Source of the DNA: Desulfovibrio fairfieldensis
GTDB taxonomy: Bacteria; Desulfobacterota; Desulfovibrionia; Desulfovibrionales; Desulfovibrionaceae
Reading direction: 5' to 3'
DNA length: 64,000 nucleotides
Assembly (NCBI RefSeq): GCF_001553605.1
Contig: NZ_CP014229.1
Coordinates: 3,314,501 to 3,378,500, forward strand
The first letter of the stretch is position 1. Every line of letters begins with the position of its first letter. The notes below the pieces were generated by a model. It ran no database searches, was not told where the DNA came from, and saw only the letters and a list, made by a program, of their open reading frames with translations. Shown one piece after another: positions 26,468-35,011 of the stretch. The position numbers were made by a program, and so were the translations under genes.

Positions 26468-27960
26468 TTAACCGTCCGTTGCCCGCCGCCGCTGGCGCAC
26501 GGTCCTGAACAGCCAGAGAATGAAGGGCCGCAGAGCCGGCAGCAAGAGGCAGGTGCCCACGGGACGTTCCAGCAACAGCATGGGGGAGTCGTAAAAAAGC
26601 AGGGTGCGGCGGGTATTTTCCTCCACCATGGGGCCGAGGATGAAGCCCAGCACAAAGGGAGCCAGGGGATAGCCGTTGCGCTCGAAGACGTAGCCCAGAA
26701 AGCCGAAGAAGAGCATGGCCCAGGCGTCGAAAAGCCGGTTGTTCACCCCTACCACGCCCACCACGCAGAGCATGATGATCGGCACGAGTCTTGTTTGGGG
26801 CACGTCCAGAACTTGGACAAAGCCCCGGATGGCGAGGGTTTCGATAAGCAGCATGAGCACGTTGCAGAGCAGTACGGAAAGCAGAATGGTGGTCACTATG
26901 GCCGGACTGTTCTGGAAGAGCAGCGGTCCGGGCCGGATGTCGTGCACGATGAAGCCGCCCATGATGATAGCTGTGGTGGCGTCGCCGGGAATGCCCAGGG
27001 TGAGCATGGGGATCAATGCGCCGCCGGTAATCGCGTTATTGGAGGTTTCGGAGGCGATCAGCCCCTCGGGCATGCCGGTGCCGAACTTTTCCGGCGTCTT
27101 GGAGGCCCGCTTTTCCTGTGCGTAGGCCAGGAGGCCGCCGGGGCCTCCGCCGATGCCCGGTAACAGACCCATGAAGGTACCGATGGCCGAAGCCCGCAAA
27201 TAGGAGCGCCAGCCGGACAGGGTTTCGCGCAGAGGCGGGAAGAAACCGGAAAAGCGCACCCTGGTCTCGATCCTGTCGGCTTTTTCGTGCAGATGGGCCG
27301 CCGTGTTCAGAAGTTCCGAAACCGCGAATAGGCCGATCAGTACGGAGAGGATTTCAAAACCGGCATCCATTTCAGCGAAGCCGAAGGCGAAACGCCACGA
27401 ACCGTCAATGGGGCTTTGCCCCACACAGGAGAAAAAAGTCCCAGCAACGCTGACATCAGACCCTTGAGACGGTCTTTTTCCGAAAGGGATGAAACCATGC
27501 TCAGGGCGAAACAGGCCAGGGCGGCATACTCATAGGAGCCGAAGGTCACGGCGAAGTTGGCAAGCGGCGGCGCGATGGCCATGAGAGCCACGGCACTGAC
27601 CACGCCCCCGATGAACGAAGCCTGAATGGCGATGCCCAGTGCTCTGGCCGCCTTGCCCTGGCGAGTCATGGGATAGCCGTCAAAGGTGGTGGCGATGGAC
27701 GAGGGCGTGCCGGGCATGCGCAGCAGGATGGCGGAAATCAGGCCTCCTGAAATGCCGCCGATATAGACGGCGATGAAGGAAACCATGGCCACGTTTTTAG
27801 GCAGGCTGTAGGTTAGCGGGATCATCAGAGCCACGGCCATGGTGGCGGTAAGCCCGGGGATGGCACCCAGCAGAATGCCGTAGGCCATGGCCAGCGTCAT
27901 GCAGAACAGGGTGAGGGGGTCGCATAAGGTCTGGACCGCCTGTAAAAGAATATCGCTCAC
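26468..27960 (-). pseudogene. Tripartite tricarboxylate transporter large permease (TctA), frameshifted
   Basis: A GTG at 27960 with GAGGTG upstream starts a TctA-type permease: AYGILLGAIPGLTATMAVAL, ILLRMPGTPSSIATTFDGYP, and later LLPGIGGGPGGLLAYAQEK and GGALIPMLTLGIPGDAT, a second copy of the family's Gly/Pro motif. At a run of six T on the coding strand (27437-27432) the frame changes. With one extra T the two halves join as GLFFSCVGQSPIDGS and the gene is 498 codons, normal for TctA. As it stands the product ends shortly after the break. It would form the membrane channel for a carboxylate with TctB and the periplasmic TctC. Confidence 0.82.
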
Positions 27961-28166
27961 GGGTGCACCTCGGCTGTTGGCGTGCGGAGGGTGCGGGCCG
28001 GAGAGGAGGACTTTCCCTCGGCCCGCACGGGCCCCCCAGAAGGCTATTCGGTTTGAAGCATCCTGAGCGCGGCGGCCGCGCAACGGCCGGGACTTATTGT
28101 ATGGAGAAACCCCCCCGCTAGGCGGGGGGTTCTAAAAAGCTTACAGCTTTGCCCATGTCAGTAAAA

Positions 28167-28229
28167 CTCCTTTTGATTTGTTAAAAAGTCTCGCGGTCTG
28201 GCAACTGCGAGTCAACAAATCAAAAGGAG
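28167..28229 (+). promoter_or_regulatory. Long stem-loop covering the tnpA ribosome site
   Basis: A perfect 16-base inverted repeat, CTCCTTTTGATTTGTT at 28167-28182 and its complement at 28214-28229, pairs the AAAAGGAG ribosome site of tnpA into a stem six bases before the ATG. Such sequestration is known to repress IS200 transposase translation. A loop of 31 bases separates the arms. Confidence 0.8.
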
Positions 28230-28235
28230 GTCACG

Positions 28236-28694
28236 ATGGGTGACGCCAAAAGTTTAGCCCACACAAGGTGGAATTGCAAATATCACATTGTTTTTGCGCC
28301 TAAATATCGCCGCCAGGTGTTCTATGGTGAAAAGAAGCGCGCCATTGGCGAAATTCTGCGCAAGTTGTGCGAATGGAAGGATGTAAAAATAGTGGAGGCA
28401 GAATGTTGCCCAGACCACATCCACATGCTGCTTGAGATTCCCCCCAAAATGAGTGTGTCGAGTTTTATGGGCTATCTGAAGGGTAAGAGTAGTCTCATGA
28501 TCTATGAACAATTTGGGGATTTGAAGTTCAAATACCGCAATCGAGAATTTTGGTGCCGTGGGTATTACGTCGATACAGTGGGCAAGAATAAGGCCAAGAT
28601 TCAGGATTACATCAAGCATCAGCTGGAGTCGGATAAACTTGGCGATCAGTTGAGCCTACCCTACCCAAGGAGCCCGTTTACGGGCCGCAAGTAA
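28236..28694 (+). CDS. tnpA: IS200-family Y1 (HUH) transposase
   Basis: The 152-residue protein has the REP/IS200 transposase pattern: WNCKYHIVFAPKYRR at the N-terminus, the HUH metal motif in CCPDHIHMLLEIPP, the strand VSSFMGYLKGKSS and the catalytic tyrosine region GYYVDTVGKNKAKIQDYI. It cuts and rejoins single-stranded DNA at the element's hairpin ends. The start at 28236 has an excellent ribosome site that is buried in the upstream stem-loop, so expression should be low. The gene is intact and opposite in direction to the tetronate operon. No accessory gene is present. Confidence 0.95.
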   Translation: MGDAKSLAHTRWNCKYHIVFAPKYRRQVFYGEKKRAIGEILRKLCEWKDVKIVEAECCPDHIHMLLEIPPKMSVSSFMGYLKGKSSLMIYEQFGDLKFKYRNREFWCRGYYVDTVGKNKAKIQDYIKHQLESDKLGDQLSLPYPRSPFTGRK

Positions 28695-28780
28695 CAGAAA
28701 TGCAAATGTCAGATCGCAAGAGCGCCTGCTAGGGCGCAGCTGGTAAGAAAGCCTTACAGGCGCATATGAAGAACCCCCGG

Positions 28781-29739
28781 CTATGCCGGGGGGTTCCTTT
28801 TCTGCAAGCTTTCGGCAATACCTTGGAGGGTGGCGAACTCGCGGGCCAGCAGATCGTGGTAGGCCTGTCCGTCCAGATAGACGACATCCAGATTGTTGTC
28901 GGTGAGTTCTTTCTGGAATCCGGGATCGGCGCAGGTCTTTTTCAAGGCCGCGCACAATGTTGCCAGCACGGCTTCAGGCGTGTCCTTGGGCGCGAAAATG
29001 CCGTTGTTCTGCATGAGTATGATGTCCAGGCCCTGCTCGCGCAGGGTTTTTACTCCTGGCAGGCGCGGATTGGGTTTTTCGCTGAAAATACCGATGCAGC
29101 GGAAGGCCTTGCTTTCCAGATATTGGGTGACAGGCGGCACTGGTTCGAAATAGGTGTCGATATGCCCGCCCAGCAGGGCTGCGGATTTTTTTCGCCGCGG
29201 CCCGTGGCCACGATGTTCAATTTGATGCCCGCCTTCTGCTCAAGGGCGATGGCTCCCAGGTGGGCCAGGGTGCCGAAGCCCACGCCGAAACGGATCTTGC
29301 CGGGCCGCTTTTTGGCGTCGGCCACCATGTCTTTCACGCTTTGCCAGGACGAGTCGTTTCTGACGAAAACCCCGGTGTCCGAGGTGGAAAAGAGAGCCAC
29401 GGGCGCAAGATCCGTGTAGTTGAAGTCGATCATGCCCATAATCCGCAGCACGGGCAGAATGGTGTTGAAGGAAAGCAGATTATAGCCGTCGGGTTTGGCG
29501 TCATGGACCTTGCGCGCGCCCACCGCGCCTCCTGCTCCGGCAATATTGATGACCACAGCCTCGCGCGGAAAGTTTTTGTTGAATGTTTTCAGCAGCAGGC
29601 GGGTTGCCACGTCGGTGCTTCCGCCGGGACCGAAGGGCACAACGAATTGCACGGTTTTGTCGGGATAGCCGGTTGCCGCAACAGGAACGCTCAACGCCAG
29701 AATCAGACAGGATACGGCCAGTAGGAACAAACTTTTCAT
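28781..29739 (-). pseudogene. TctC-type periplasmic binding protein, frameshifted and 3'-disrupted by IS200
   Basis: The Met at 29739 (MKSLFLLAVS) has GGGAGG upstream and opens a signal peptide ending near PVAATG. Mature sequence YPDKTVQFVVPFGPGG is the TctC/Bug signature. At a run of seven A on the coding strand (29192-29186) the frame slips; eight A would give KKSAALLGGHIDTYFEP and continue into GVKTLREQGLDIILMQN and the C-terminal lobe. The downstream piece then runs into the right palindrome of the IS200 copy and ends as KRNPPA, so the true C-terminus is lost. The protein would have bound a carboxylate, presumably a tetronate, in the periplasm for TctAB. It is doubly damaged. Confidence 0.82.
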
Positions 29740-29826
29740 AAAGCCTCCCAATGCTGGTTTGCACGGAACGCCGGGCGCTCCGCTGTCCGTTCACGGTGTT
29801 TTGATGCCTTTGCCGTGCGCCTGTGC

Positions 29827-30858
29827 TCAGGTCGGCTTCCGCGTGCTCTGGCCCGGAATTACGGTAAAACCCACATCCAGGCGTTCAGCGCCGTTCTCGC
29901 CGGACAGTCGGCCCAGCAGCAGGCGTGCCGCCAGTACGCCCATCCGATGGCGATCGACATTGACCGTGGTGATGCTCGGACGGCACTGCAAGGCAAGATC
30001 GAGCGCGTTGAATCCAGCCACGCCGATGTCTTCCGGCACACGCAGCCCGGCATCCAGGCAGGCCATCATGGCGCCGAAGGCCAGGTCGTCGTTGGCGCAG
30101 AAAACCACCTCCGGCCGTTCGGGCAAATCCAGTATCCGGCGCATGGCCTTGCCGCCTTCGCTGATGGATGAGCGGTTTTCCAGGTCCAGGCGCACGGGCT
30201 GGGGAAAATTGTTGGCGGCCAGGTAGCGGCAGAACCCCTCAATACGCTGGCTGGTGCGTCGTTCCAGTCCCGCGTTGGCGGAAACGGCCGCCGCGCTCCG
30301 GTAGCCCTGTTGCGTGAGATAAGCGGCCATGGCCGCTCCGGCGTCCTGGTGCGAAATACCCACGTTACAATCAAAGGGCGTATCGATAAGCTCCACTGTC
30401 TCTACCATCGGTAGGGCGCGTGCGCGCAGCAAGGGGGCCGCCGACCGGGGCGCCGGCCCCACCAGCACCAGCGCGTAATGATAGTTACCCACCATCATCT
30501 GCATGCCGTGAGGTTCCAAAACCGAAGCTAGACCATTGAGCAGGTCGGAAAAGACCAAGTTGGAAAGCGAGGGCACAAGAACGGCCACCTGACCGGTGTG
30601 CAGGCCGGAAAGTCCTCCCGCCAGGCGGTTGGGGATGTATCCCGTGCGTTCGACGGCTTGCCGCACCAGTTCGCGGGTTTTGGCGGATACCAGTTCCGGC
30701 CGGTTGAGAGCGCGTGAAACCGTCATCAGGCTGACTCCGGCCAGGCGGGCCACGTCCTTGATGGTTATCTGTCTGAATTCGGAATGGCGCGGCTGAGTCG
30801 CCGTCCGGTTGGTTCCGGATGGAGAAGATGCGGAAGCGGGTGGCGTACGTATGCCCAT
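29827..30858 (-). CDS. LacI/GntR-type transcriptional regulator with an apparent internal gap
   Basis: The LacI HTH is clear: TIKDVARLAGVSLMTVSRAL followed by the hinge region GYIPNRLAGGLS. The effector domain has VAVLVPSLSNLVFSDLLNGL, CNVGISHQDAGAAMAAYL, VVFCANDDLAFGAMMACL and GVAGFNALDL, as in gluconate-type LacI proteins. Between MMVGNYHY and ALVLVGP roughly 19 residues that are present in E. coli GntR (the helix beginning after HYGY) appear to be missing, without loss of frame. A Met at 30858 has GGAG six bases upstream; 30870 is an alternative. Two LacI-type palindromes lie upstream. It probably controls the tetronate operon and itself; whether the shortened sensor domain folds is uncertain. 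Confidence 0.8.
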   Translation of the reverse strand: MGIRTPPASASSPSGTNRTATQPRHSEFRQITIKDVARLAGVSLMTVSRALNRPELVSAKTRELVRQAVERTGYIPNRLAGGLSGLHTGQVAVLVPSLSNLVFSDLLNGLASVLEPHGMQMMVGNYHYALVLVGPAPRSAAPLLRARALPMVETVELIDTPFDCNVGISHQDAGAAMAAYLTQQGYRSAAAVSANAGLERRTSQRIEGFCRYLAANNFPQPVRLDLENRSSISEGGKAMRRILDLPERPEVVFCANDDLAFGAMMACLDAGLRVPEDIGVAGFNALDLALQCRPSITTVNVDRHRMGVLAARLLLGRLSGENGAERLDVGFTVIPGQSTRKPT

Positions 30859-30906
30859 GCGGGGCTCCATTGCAGAGGTGGAAAGGCAATGGGAAAATGT
30901 CGCTGC

Positions 30907-30963
30907 ATGTTAACGTTAACATTTTGAGATAAAAATTTTTACCGCTGATGTTAGCGTTAACTT
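30907..30963. promoter_or_regulatory. Tandem LacI-type operators
   Basis: ATGTTAACGTTAACAT at 30907-30922 is a perfect 16-base palindrome with the central CG common to LacI/GntR operators. A second copy, ATGTTAGCGTTAACTT at 30948-30963, differs at only two or three positions. Their starts are 41 bases apart, about four helical turns. They lie upstream of the regulator and on the far side of rnhA. Confidence 0.8.
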
Positions 30964-31123
30964 TTTATGGTTCGGAATAAAGTTTCTGGCAAGTTTTTTC
31001 CCGTTCAGGGAAGTTTGTTGCGATTGAAGGCTCTCTGCCGCATTTGCCCGCCCGTCGCGAGACGTGTATGCTGCCACCGTGGCAACTCCCACCCCAACGC
31101 AACCGTAAGGATACAAACAGTCG

Positions 31124-31603
31124 ATGAAGCAGGTCGTTATCCATACCGACGGCTCCTGCCTGGGCAATCCCGGCCCCGGCGGATGGGCCGCCGTGCTCTG
31201 TCTGGAAGGCACGGATCACCGCAAGGAACTGGCGGGCGGCTTCCGCCTGACCACCAACAACCGCATGGAGATCACCGGCGTGCTGGAAGCCCTGGCCGCA
31301 CTCAGGGAACCCTGCGCGGTGGAGCTGTATACGGATTCGCAATACGTCCGCAATGCGGTGGAAAAAGGCTGGCTCAGATCCTGGCAGAAGAAAAACTGGG
31401 TCAAGGCGGACAAAAAGCCGGTCAAAAACGTGGACCTCTGGCAAAAACTGCTGCCCGAGCTGGGGCGGCATACCGTGCATCTGCATTGGCTGCGGGGCCA
31501 TGCGGGCCATGCGGAAAACGAGCGTTGCGACGTTTTGGCCCGTACCTATGCCGGGCGGCGGGATCTGCCGCCGGACCCCGGCTTCCGTCCCGAAGACGCC
31601 TGA
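31124..31603 (+). CDS. rnhA: Ribonuclease HI
   Basis: A 159-residue protein with all four catalytic acids in standard contexts: Asp in HTDGSCLGNPGPGGWA, Glu in NNRMEITGVLEAL, Asp in LYTDSQYVRNAV and Asp in GHAGHAENERCDVLA. The basic handle region with WQKKNWVKADKKPVKN is present, so it is an RNase HI of the E. coli type that cleaves RNA in RNA-DNA hybrids. The 31080-31110 region (ACAAAC, CGTAAGGAT) supplies a plausible ribosome site. It starts the rightward run that continues with a membrane protein gene 13 bases downstream. Confidence 0.95.
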   Translation: MKQVVIHTDGSCLGNPGPGGWAAVLCLEGTDHRKELAGGFRLTTNNRMEITGVLEALAALREPCAVELYTDSQYVRNAVEKGWLRSWQKKNWVKADKKPVKNVDLWQKLLPELGRHTVHLHWLRGHAGHAENERCDVLARTYAGRRDLPPDPGFRPEDA

Positions 31604-31616
31604 AACCCGTTGCGCC

Positions 31617-32591
31617 ATGCTGCCGAGCCCCGACGCCCCTTTTTCCCTGGCCGCCCTCTGGCACGCCCTGTTCTGGCCCCTGCTGCGCCTTTTGCTGGGG
31701 CTGGCCGTGGGTCTGCTTATCGCCAATTTATTGGAGGCGTTGCGCTGGACGCGCTATCTGGCGCGTCTGGCCGCGCCCCTGGCCCGCACGGCCCATCTGC
31801 GCGAAGTGGCCGGGGCGTCGTTTTCCCTGGCTTTTGTCTCCCCGGCGGCGGCCAACGGCCTTTTGTCCGACAGCCACGGCGCGGGCGAAATTTCGGGCCG
31901 TGAGCTGATGCTGGCGAACCTGTTCAACAGCCTGCCCGCCTATCTGGTGCACACGCCCACCATTTTTCTGCTGACCTGGCCGGTGCTGGGCGCGCCCGCC
32001 GTGACCTACGTGGGGCTTACCCTGCTGGCCGCCGCCGGACGCACCGGCTTTACCGTGCTGCTGGCGCGCCGCCTGCTGCCGCCGCCCCCGCCGGGCTGTC
32101 TGGTCTGCAAGGCGGACGGCGACGCCCGCACGGACTGGGGCGCGGCCCTGCGCAAGGCCTGGAAGCGCTTCCTCCGCCGTCTGCCCAAGCTGGTATACTT
32201 TACGGTGCCGGTCTATGTGCTGATGTATCTCTTGCAGCTCTATGGTTTTTTCAATCTGGCCGAGGAATGGCTGGCCGCCCATATGGGGTGGCTCTCTTTT
32301 CTCAAGCCGCAGGCCATGGGCATCATCGTGCTGCATCTGGCCGCCGAGCTGGGCGCGGCCCTGGGCGCGGCGGGCAGCGTGCTCCAGACCGGGGCGCTTT
32401 CGCCGCGCGACGTGGTGCTGGCCCTGATGGTGGGCAACATCCTGTCCACGCCCATGCGGGCCGTCCGGCATCAGCTGCCGTCCTACACGGGCTTTTTCCG
32501 CCCGGCCCTGGCCCTGCGCCTGATTCTTGCCAATCAGGGGCTGCGCGCCGCCAGTATGGTTCTGGTGACCCTGCTGTATTATTTCTTGTGA
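31617..32591 (+). CDS. Membrane protein, nucleoside-recognition/Gate domain type
   Basis: About 324 residues with six to eight hydrophobic helices. It contains two related stretches typical of nucleoside-recognition (Gate) proteins: SPAAANGLLSDSHGAGEI near residue 75 with ELMLANLFNSLPAYLVHTP, and in the second half LVYFTVPVYVLMYLLQLYGF with GNILSTPMRAVRHQLPSYTG. The chosen Met is the first after rnhA and avoids a long overlap. Relatives are transporters or regulators of membrane processes with no firm function. The gene is followed within 12 bases by a C-GCAxxG-C-C redox protein and then a radical SAM gene, suggesting one operon. The substrate is unknown. Confidence 0.7.
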   Translation: MLPSPDAPFSLAALWHALFWPLLRLLLGLAVGLLIANLLEALRWTRYLARLAAPLARTAHLREVAGASFSLAFVSPAAANGLLSDSHGAGEISGRELMLANLFNSLPAYLVHTPTIFLLTWPVLGAPAVTYVGLTLLAAAGRTGFTVLLARRLLPPPPPGCLVCKADGDARTDWGAALRKAWKRFLRRLPKLVYFTVPVYVLMYLLQLYGFFNLAEEWLAAHMGWLSFLKPQAMGIIVLHLAAELGAALGAAGSVLQTGALSPRDVVLALMVGNILSTPMRAVRHQLPSYTGFFRPALALRLILANQGLRAASMVLVTLLYYFL

Positions 32592-32603
32592 GGAGGAGAG
32601 GGC

Positions 32604-33044
32604 ATGGCCAAGAGCAAAACCGTGACGGAGTCGCAGGCCGATTTCGGACAGCGCATTGTTTGCGCGCAGCAGGTTTTCGCGCACTTTGCCGACCGCCTGG
32701 GCATCGCGCCGGACGTGGCGATGCGCACGGCCTCCTGCTTCGGCTCCGGTCTGGGCCGGGCGGATGTCTGCGGCTGCGTGACGGGCGCGCTCATGGTTCT
32801 GGGCCTGGCCCACGGCCACGGCGGCGCGTGCTCGCGCGCCGAGCAGCGGAGTCTGTACGCCCGGCGGGACGCCTTCACCGCCGCCTTTGCCGAGGCCCAT
32901 AACGGCCTGCTTTGCCGGGAGATTCTGGGCTATGACCTGACCGTTCCCGAGCAGCGCGCCCTGATTGTGGAAAAAGGCCTTTTCGCCTCGGTCTGCGCGC
33001 CTCTGGTCTGTGCCGCCTGCGATATGCTTGAGGGTTTGCTGTGA
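32604..33044 (+). CDS. C-GCAxxG-C-C family (putative redox) protein
   Basis: The 146-residue protein has the spaced cysteines of this family: VCAQQVFAHF near residue 20, a mid-helix SCFGSGLGR, then VCGCVTGALMVLGLA, and a C-terminal CAPLVCAACDML. Such proteins are common in sulfate reducers and other anaerobes and are thought to carry redox or metal centres; no reaction is established. GAGGAGAG precedes the ATG. The stop overlaps the next gene's GTG start (GTGA), indicating coupling with the radical SAM protein, which may modify or use it. Confidence 0.8.
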   Translation: MAKSKTVTESQADFGQRIVCAQQVFAHFADRLGIAPDVAMRTASCFGSGLGRADVCGCVTGALMVLGLAHGHGGACSRAEQRSLYARRDAFTAAFAEAHNGLLCREILGYDLTVPEQRALIVEKGLFASVCAPLVCAACDMLEGLL

Positions 33045-34336
33045 GCGTGGCGCGGGCCCTGGCGGACATGGCCCTGCGGCGCTGCCTGCGGGGCGAGGCT
33101 CTGGAGCGGGAGGCCCTGCTGGAACTGGTGGCCGTGCCTCCGGCCTCGGATGAGGCCCTGTATCTGCGCCATGCCGCGCACAAGGCCGCCCTGGCTCTGG
33201 ATGGGGGCCGCGCGTACCTCTGGGGCGCGCTGGGCCTGGACTATACGCCGTGCCCCATGAACTGCGCCTTCTGCTCCCTGGGGGAAGCCTGGAAACTTAT
33301 CGACGCGCCGCGCAGTTATACGGAGACGGAGATCATCGCCCACGCGCGGGCCTATGTGGCGGCGGGCGCGCGTTTCGTGGTGCTGCGCACCACTCAGTTC
33401 TACGACCTGGACGCGCTCTGCGGCATGCTGGCCGCCATCCGCAAGGCCGTGCCCGGCGGCTATGAGATCATTCTGAACACCGGCGAGTTTGACGCGGACG
33501 CGGCTTTGGCCGTGCGCCGGGCCGGTGGTTCGGGCGTTTATCACACCATCCGCGTGCGCGAAGGGCGGGATACGGCCTTTGACCCGGATGTGCGCGAAGC
33601 CACCATGCTGGCGGCGGTTCGCGCGGGACTGCGTTTGGTGGCCCTGGTGGAGCCGGTGGGCCCGGAACACGCGGATCAGGAACTGGCGGACTGTTTTTTG
33701 CGGATCATGGCCACGGGCGCGAGCATTTCCGGCGTTATGGCCCGAGTGCCCGTGCCGGGCACGCCCCTGGGCGACCAGCCGCCCCTGAGCCCGGCGCGTC
33801 TGGCTCAGCTGGCCGCGATTTTCCGCCTGGCCGGGGGCGGGCGTCTGGCCGGAGTCTGCGCGCATCCGGCCGCTCTGGAAAATATGACCGCCGGAGCCAA
33901 TATCGTGGTGGTGGAAAAAGGAGCCATTCCGCGCGACAGCGCGCCGTCCGAGCGGGACTGGCAGGCCTTTTCCGCCGCCGGGGCCGTGCGGCTGCTGCGG
34001 CGTGCCGGATATGCGGTCCGTGACGGCGACGGGCGGGAGATTGAGGATAACCTTTGCATGCGGAACGGAGAAACATCCATGACGGCAACCGAAGCGGAAA
34101 ACCATGTCCAGATCGTCAGGCCGGAGCACTGCGGCGCGCGCGTCATGGTGCTTGTGCAGCCCGAGGAACGCCGCCTTTCCCTGCCCAGACCCAAAACAGC
34201 CCGCCAGTTGCTGGAAGCTCTGGGCCTGGCCGAGGAAACCGCCCTGGTGGCCCGTCAGGGCGAACTGCTCACCCCGGATCGCCGTATCTGGCCGGACGAC
34301 GAGTTGCTGGTACGCAAGGTGGCTTCGTCGGGGTAA
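33041..34336 (+). CDS. Radical SAM protein (BioB/HydE-like) fused to a ThiS/MoaD-like tail
   Basis: A GTG start overlaps the upstream stop. Residues 1-340 are a radical SAM TIM barrel with CPMNCAFCSLGEAW at about residues 70-83, LNTGEFDADAAL and VEPVGPEHADQELADCFLRI, resembling the BioB/HydE/ThiH branch. Residues about 350-430 form a beta-grasp domain with ARQLLEALGLAEETALVARQ, LLTPDRRIWPDDELLV and a terminal VASSG, like ThiS/MoaD sulfur carriers that end in GG. An in-frame ATG at 34079 preceded by GGAG eight bases upstream could let the tail be made as a separate 85-residue protein. A sulfur-transfer or cofactor role is inferred. Confidence 0.75.
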   Translation: MSVARALADMALRRCLRGEALEREALLELVAVPPASDEALYLRHAAHKAALALDGGRAYLWGALGLDYTPCPMNCAFCSLGEAWKLIDAPRSYTETEIIAHARAYVAAGARFVVLRTTQFYDLDALCGMLAAIRKAVPGGYEIILNTGEFDADAALAVRRAGGSGVYHTIRVREGRDTAFDPDVREATMLAAVRAGLRLVALVEPVGPEHADQELADCFLRIMATGASISGVMARVPVPGTPLGDQPPLSPARLAQLAAIFRLAGGGRLAGVCAHPAALENMTAGANIVVVEKGAIPRDSAPSERDWQAFSAAGAVRLLRRAGYAVRDGDGREIEDNLCMRNGETSMTATEAENHVQIVRPEHCGARVMVLVQPEERRLSLPRPKTARQLLEALGLAEETALVARQGELLTPDRRIWPDDELLVRKVASSG

Positions 34337-34354
34337 GGCACTCTCCTCCAAAAA

Positions 34355-34402
34355 ATAATAACAGGCAGGCGTGGGCGTATCCCACGGCCTGCCTGTTATT
34401 AT
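34355..34402. terminator. Bidirectional terminator hairpin
   Basis: Arms ATAATAACAGGCAGGC and its near-perfect complement GCCTGCCTGTTATTAT enclose a short GTGGG...CCCAC extension. An A-rich flank on one side and T-rich stem ends suit termination of the rightward radical SAM gene and the leftward FMN reductase. Confidence 0.85.
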
Positions 34403-34462
34403 CCGCTGCCGTCGGCTTCCGGCCGGACTTCCGGCGCGGGGCGTCCGTGCGGAGGGCTGAGC

Positions 34463-35011
34463 CTAGGCATTTTTCAAAAAGCGCGTCCAGTCGGCCAGAG
34501 CCTGCATCAGCGCGGCTACCTGCTTGATCAGCCCTTCATCGACGAGATCGCCGTCGGCGTCAAAAGCCGGAGAAAAGGCGTTGGAAAAGAATTCCGGCTT
34601 GTTCAGCAGAAGCAGATTCAGATATACGCAGGTCTGGCGCATCTGGTACTGGCTGCGCGCCGTGCCCATGCCGCCGCCCGCGCCCAGCAGGCAGGCGGGC
34701 TTGCCGTTGAGCGGGGCCAGATCGGGCTCGCGCGAGAGCCAGTCCAGCGCGTTTTTCAGGGCCGGGGCCATGGAATAGTTGTATTCCGGGCAGGCCAGCA
34801 CCAGGGCGTCGGCGGCGGTCACCTGAGCGACCAGGTCCTTGACGGCCTGGGGTTTTTCCAGATCTTCATTATAAAAGGGCAGGGCGGAAATATCCGCGAT
34901 TTCCATGCGCACGCCTTCCGGCAGGTGCGAGGCGCAGCAGCGCAGCAGGCCTTTGTTGCGTGAGGCGCGGCGCAGGCTGCCCGTCATGCCCACAAATGTA
35001 AGCGTATCCAT
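34463..35011 (-). CDS. NADPH-dependent FMN reductase family protein
   Basis: A 182-residue flavodoxin-like protein with the phosphate-binding GMTGSLRRASRNKGLL at residues 8-23, LACPEYNYSMAPALKNALDW (the conserved PEYN motif that contacts the isoalloxazine) and LLGAGGGMGTARSQYQMRQ. These define the NAD(P)H-dependent FMN reductase/azoreductase/chromate reductase group. TAGGAG precedes the Met. It would reduce quinones or similar small acceptors in the cytoplasm. It converges on the radical SAM gene at a shared terminator and is monocistronic. The physiological substrate is unknown. Confidence 0.88.
   Translation of the reverse strand: MDTLTFVGMTGSLRRASRNKGLLRCCASHLPEGVRMEIADISALPFYNEDLEKPQAVKDLVAQVTAADALVLACPEYNYSMAPALKNALDWLSREPDLAPLNGKPACLLGAGGGMGTARSQYQMRQTCVYLNLLLLNKPEFFSNAFSPAFDADGDLVDEGLIKQVAALMQALADWTRFLKNA

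Larger units (their letters stand above)
28104..28797. mobile_element. IS200-type insertion sequence (TnpA only)
   Basis: A Y1 transposase gene is flanked by GC-rich palindromes typical of IS200/IS605 ends: at 28108-28132 (six C, GCTAGGC, six G) and 28772-28794 (AACCCCCGGC, TAT, GCCGGGGGGTT). No tnpB or long terminal inverted repeats are present, as expected. The right palindrome overlaps the end of the tctC frame, so the insertion replaced the natural tctC terminus. Exact cleavage sites cannot be fixed by eye. Confidence 0.75.

Noticed and set aside
29827..30858. LacI-type gene as a pseudogene
   Set aside because: The frame is intact from HTH to end; the apparent gap is in frame, so it is kept as a CDS with a note.
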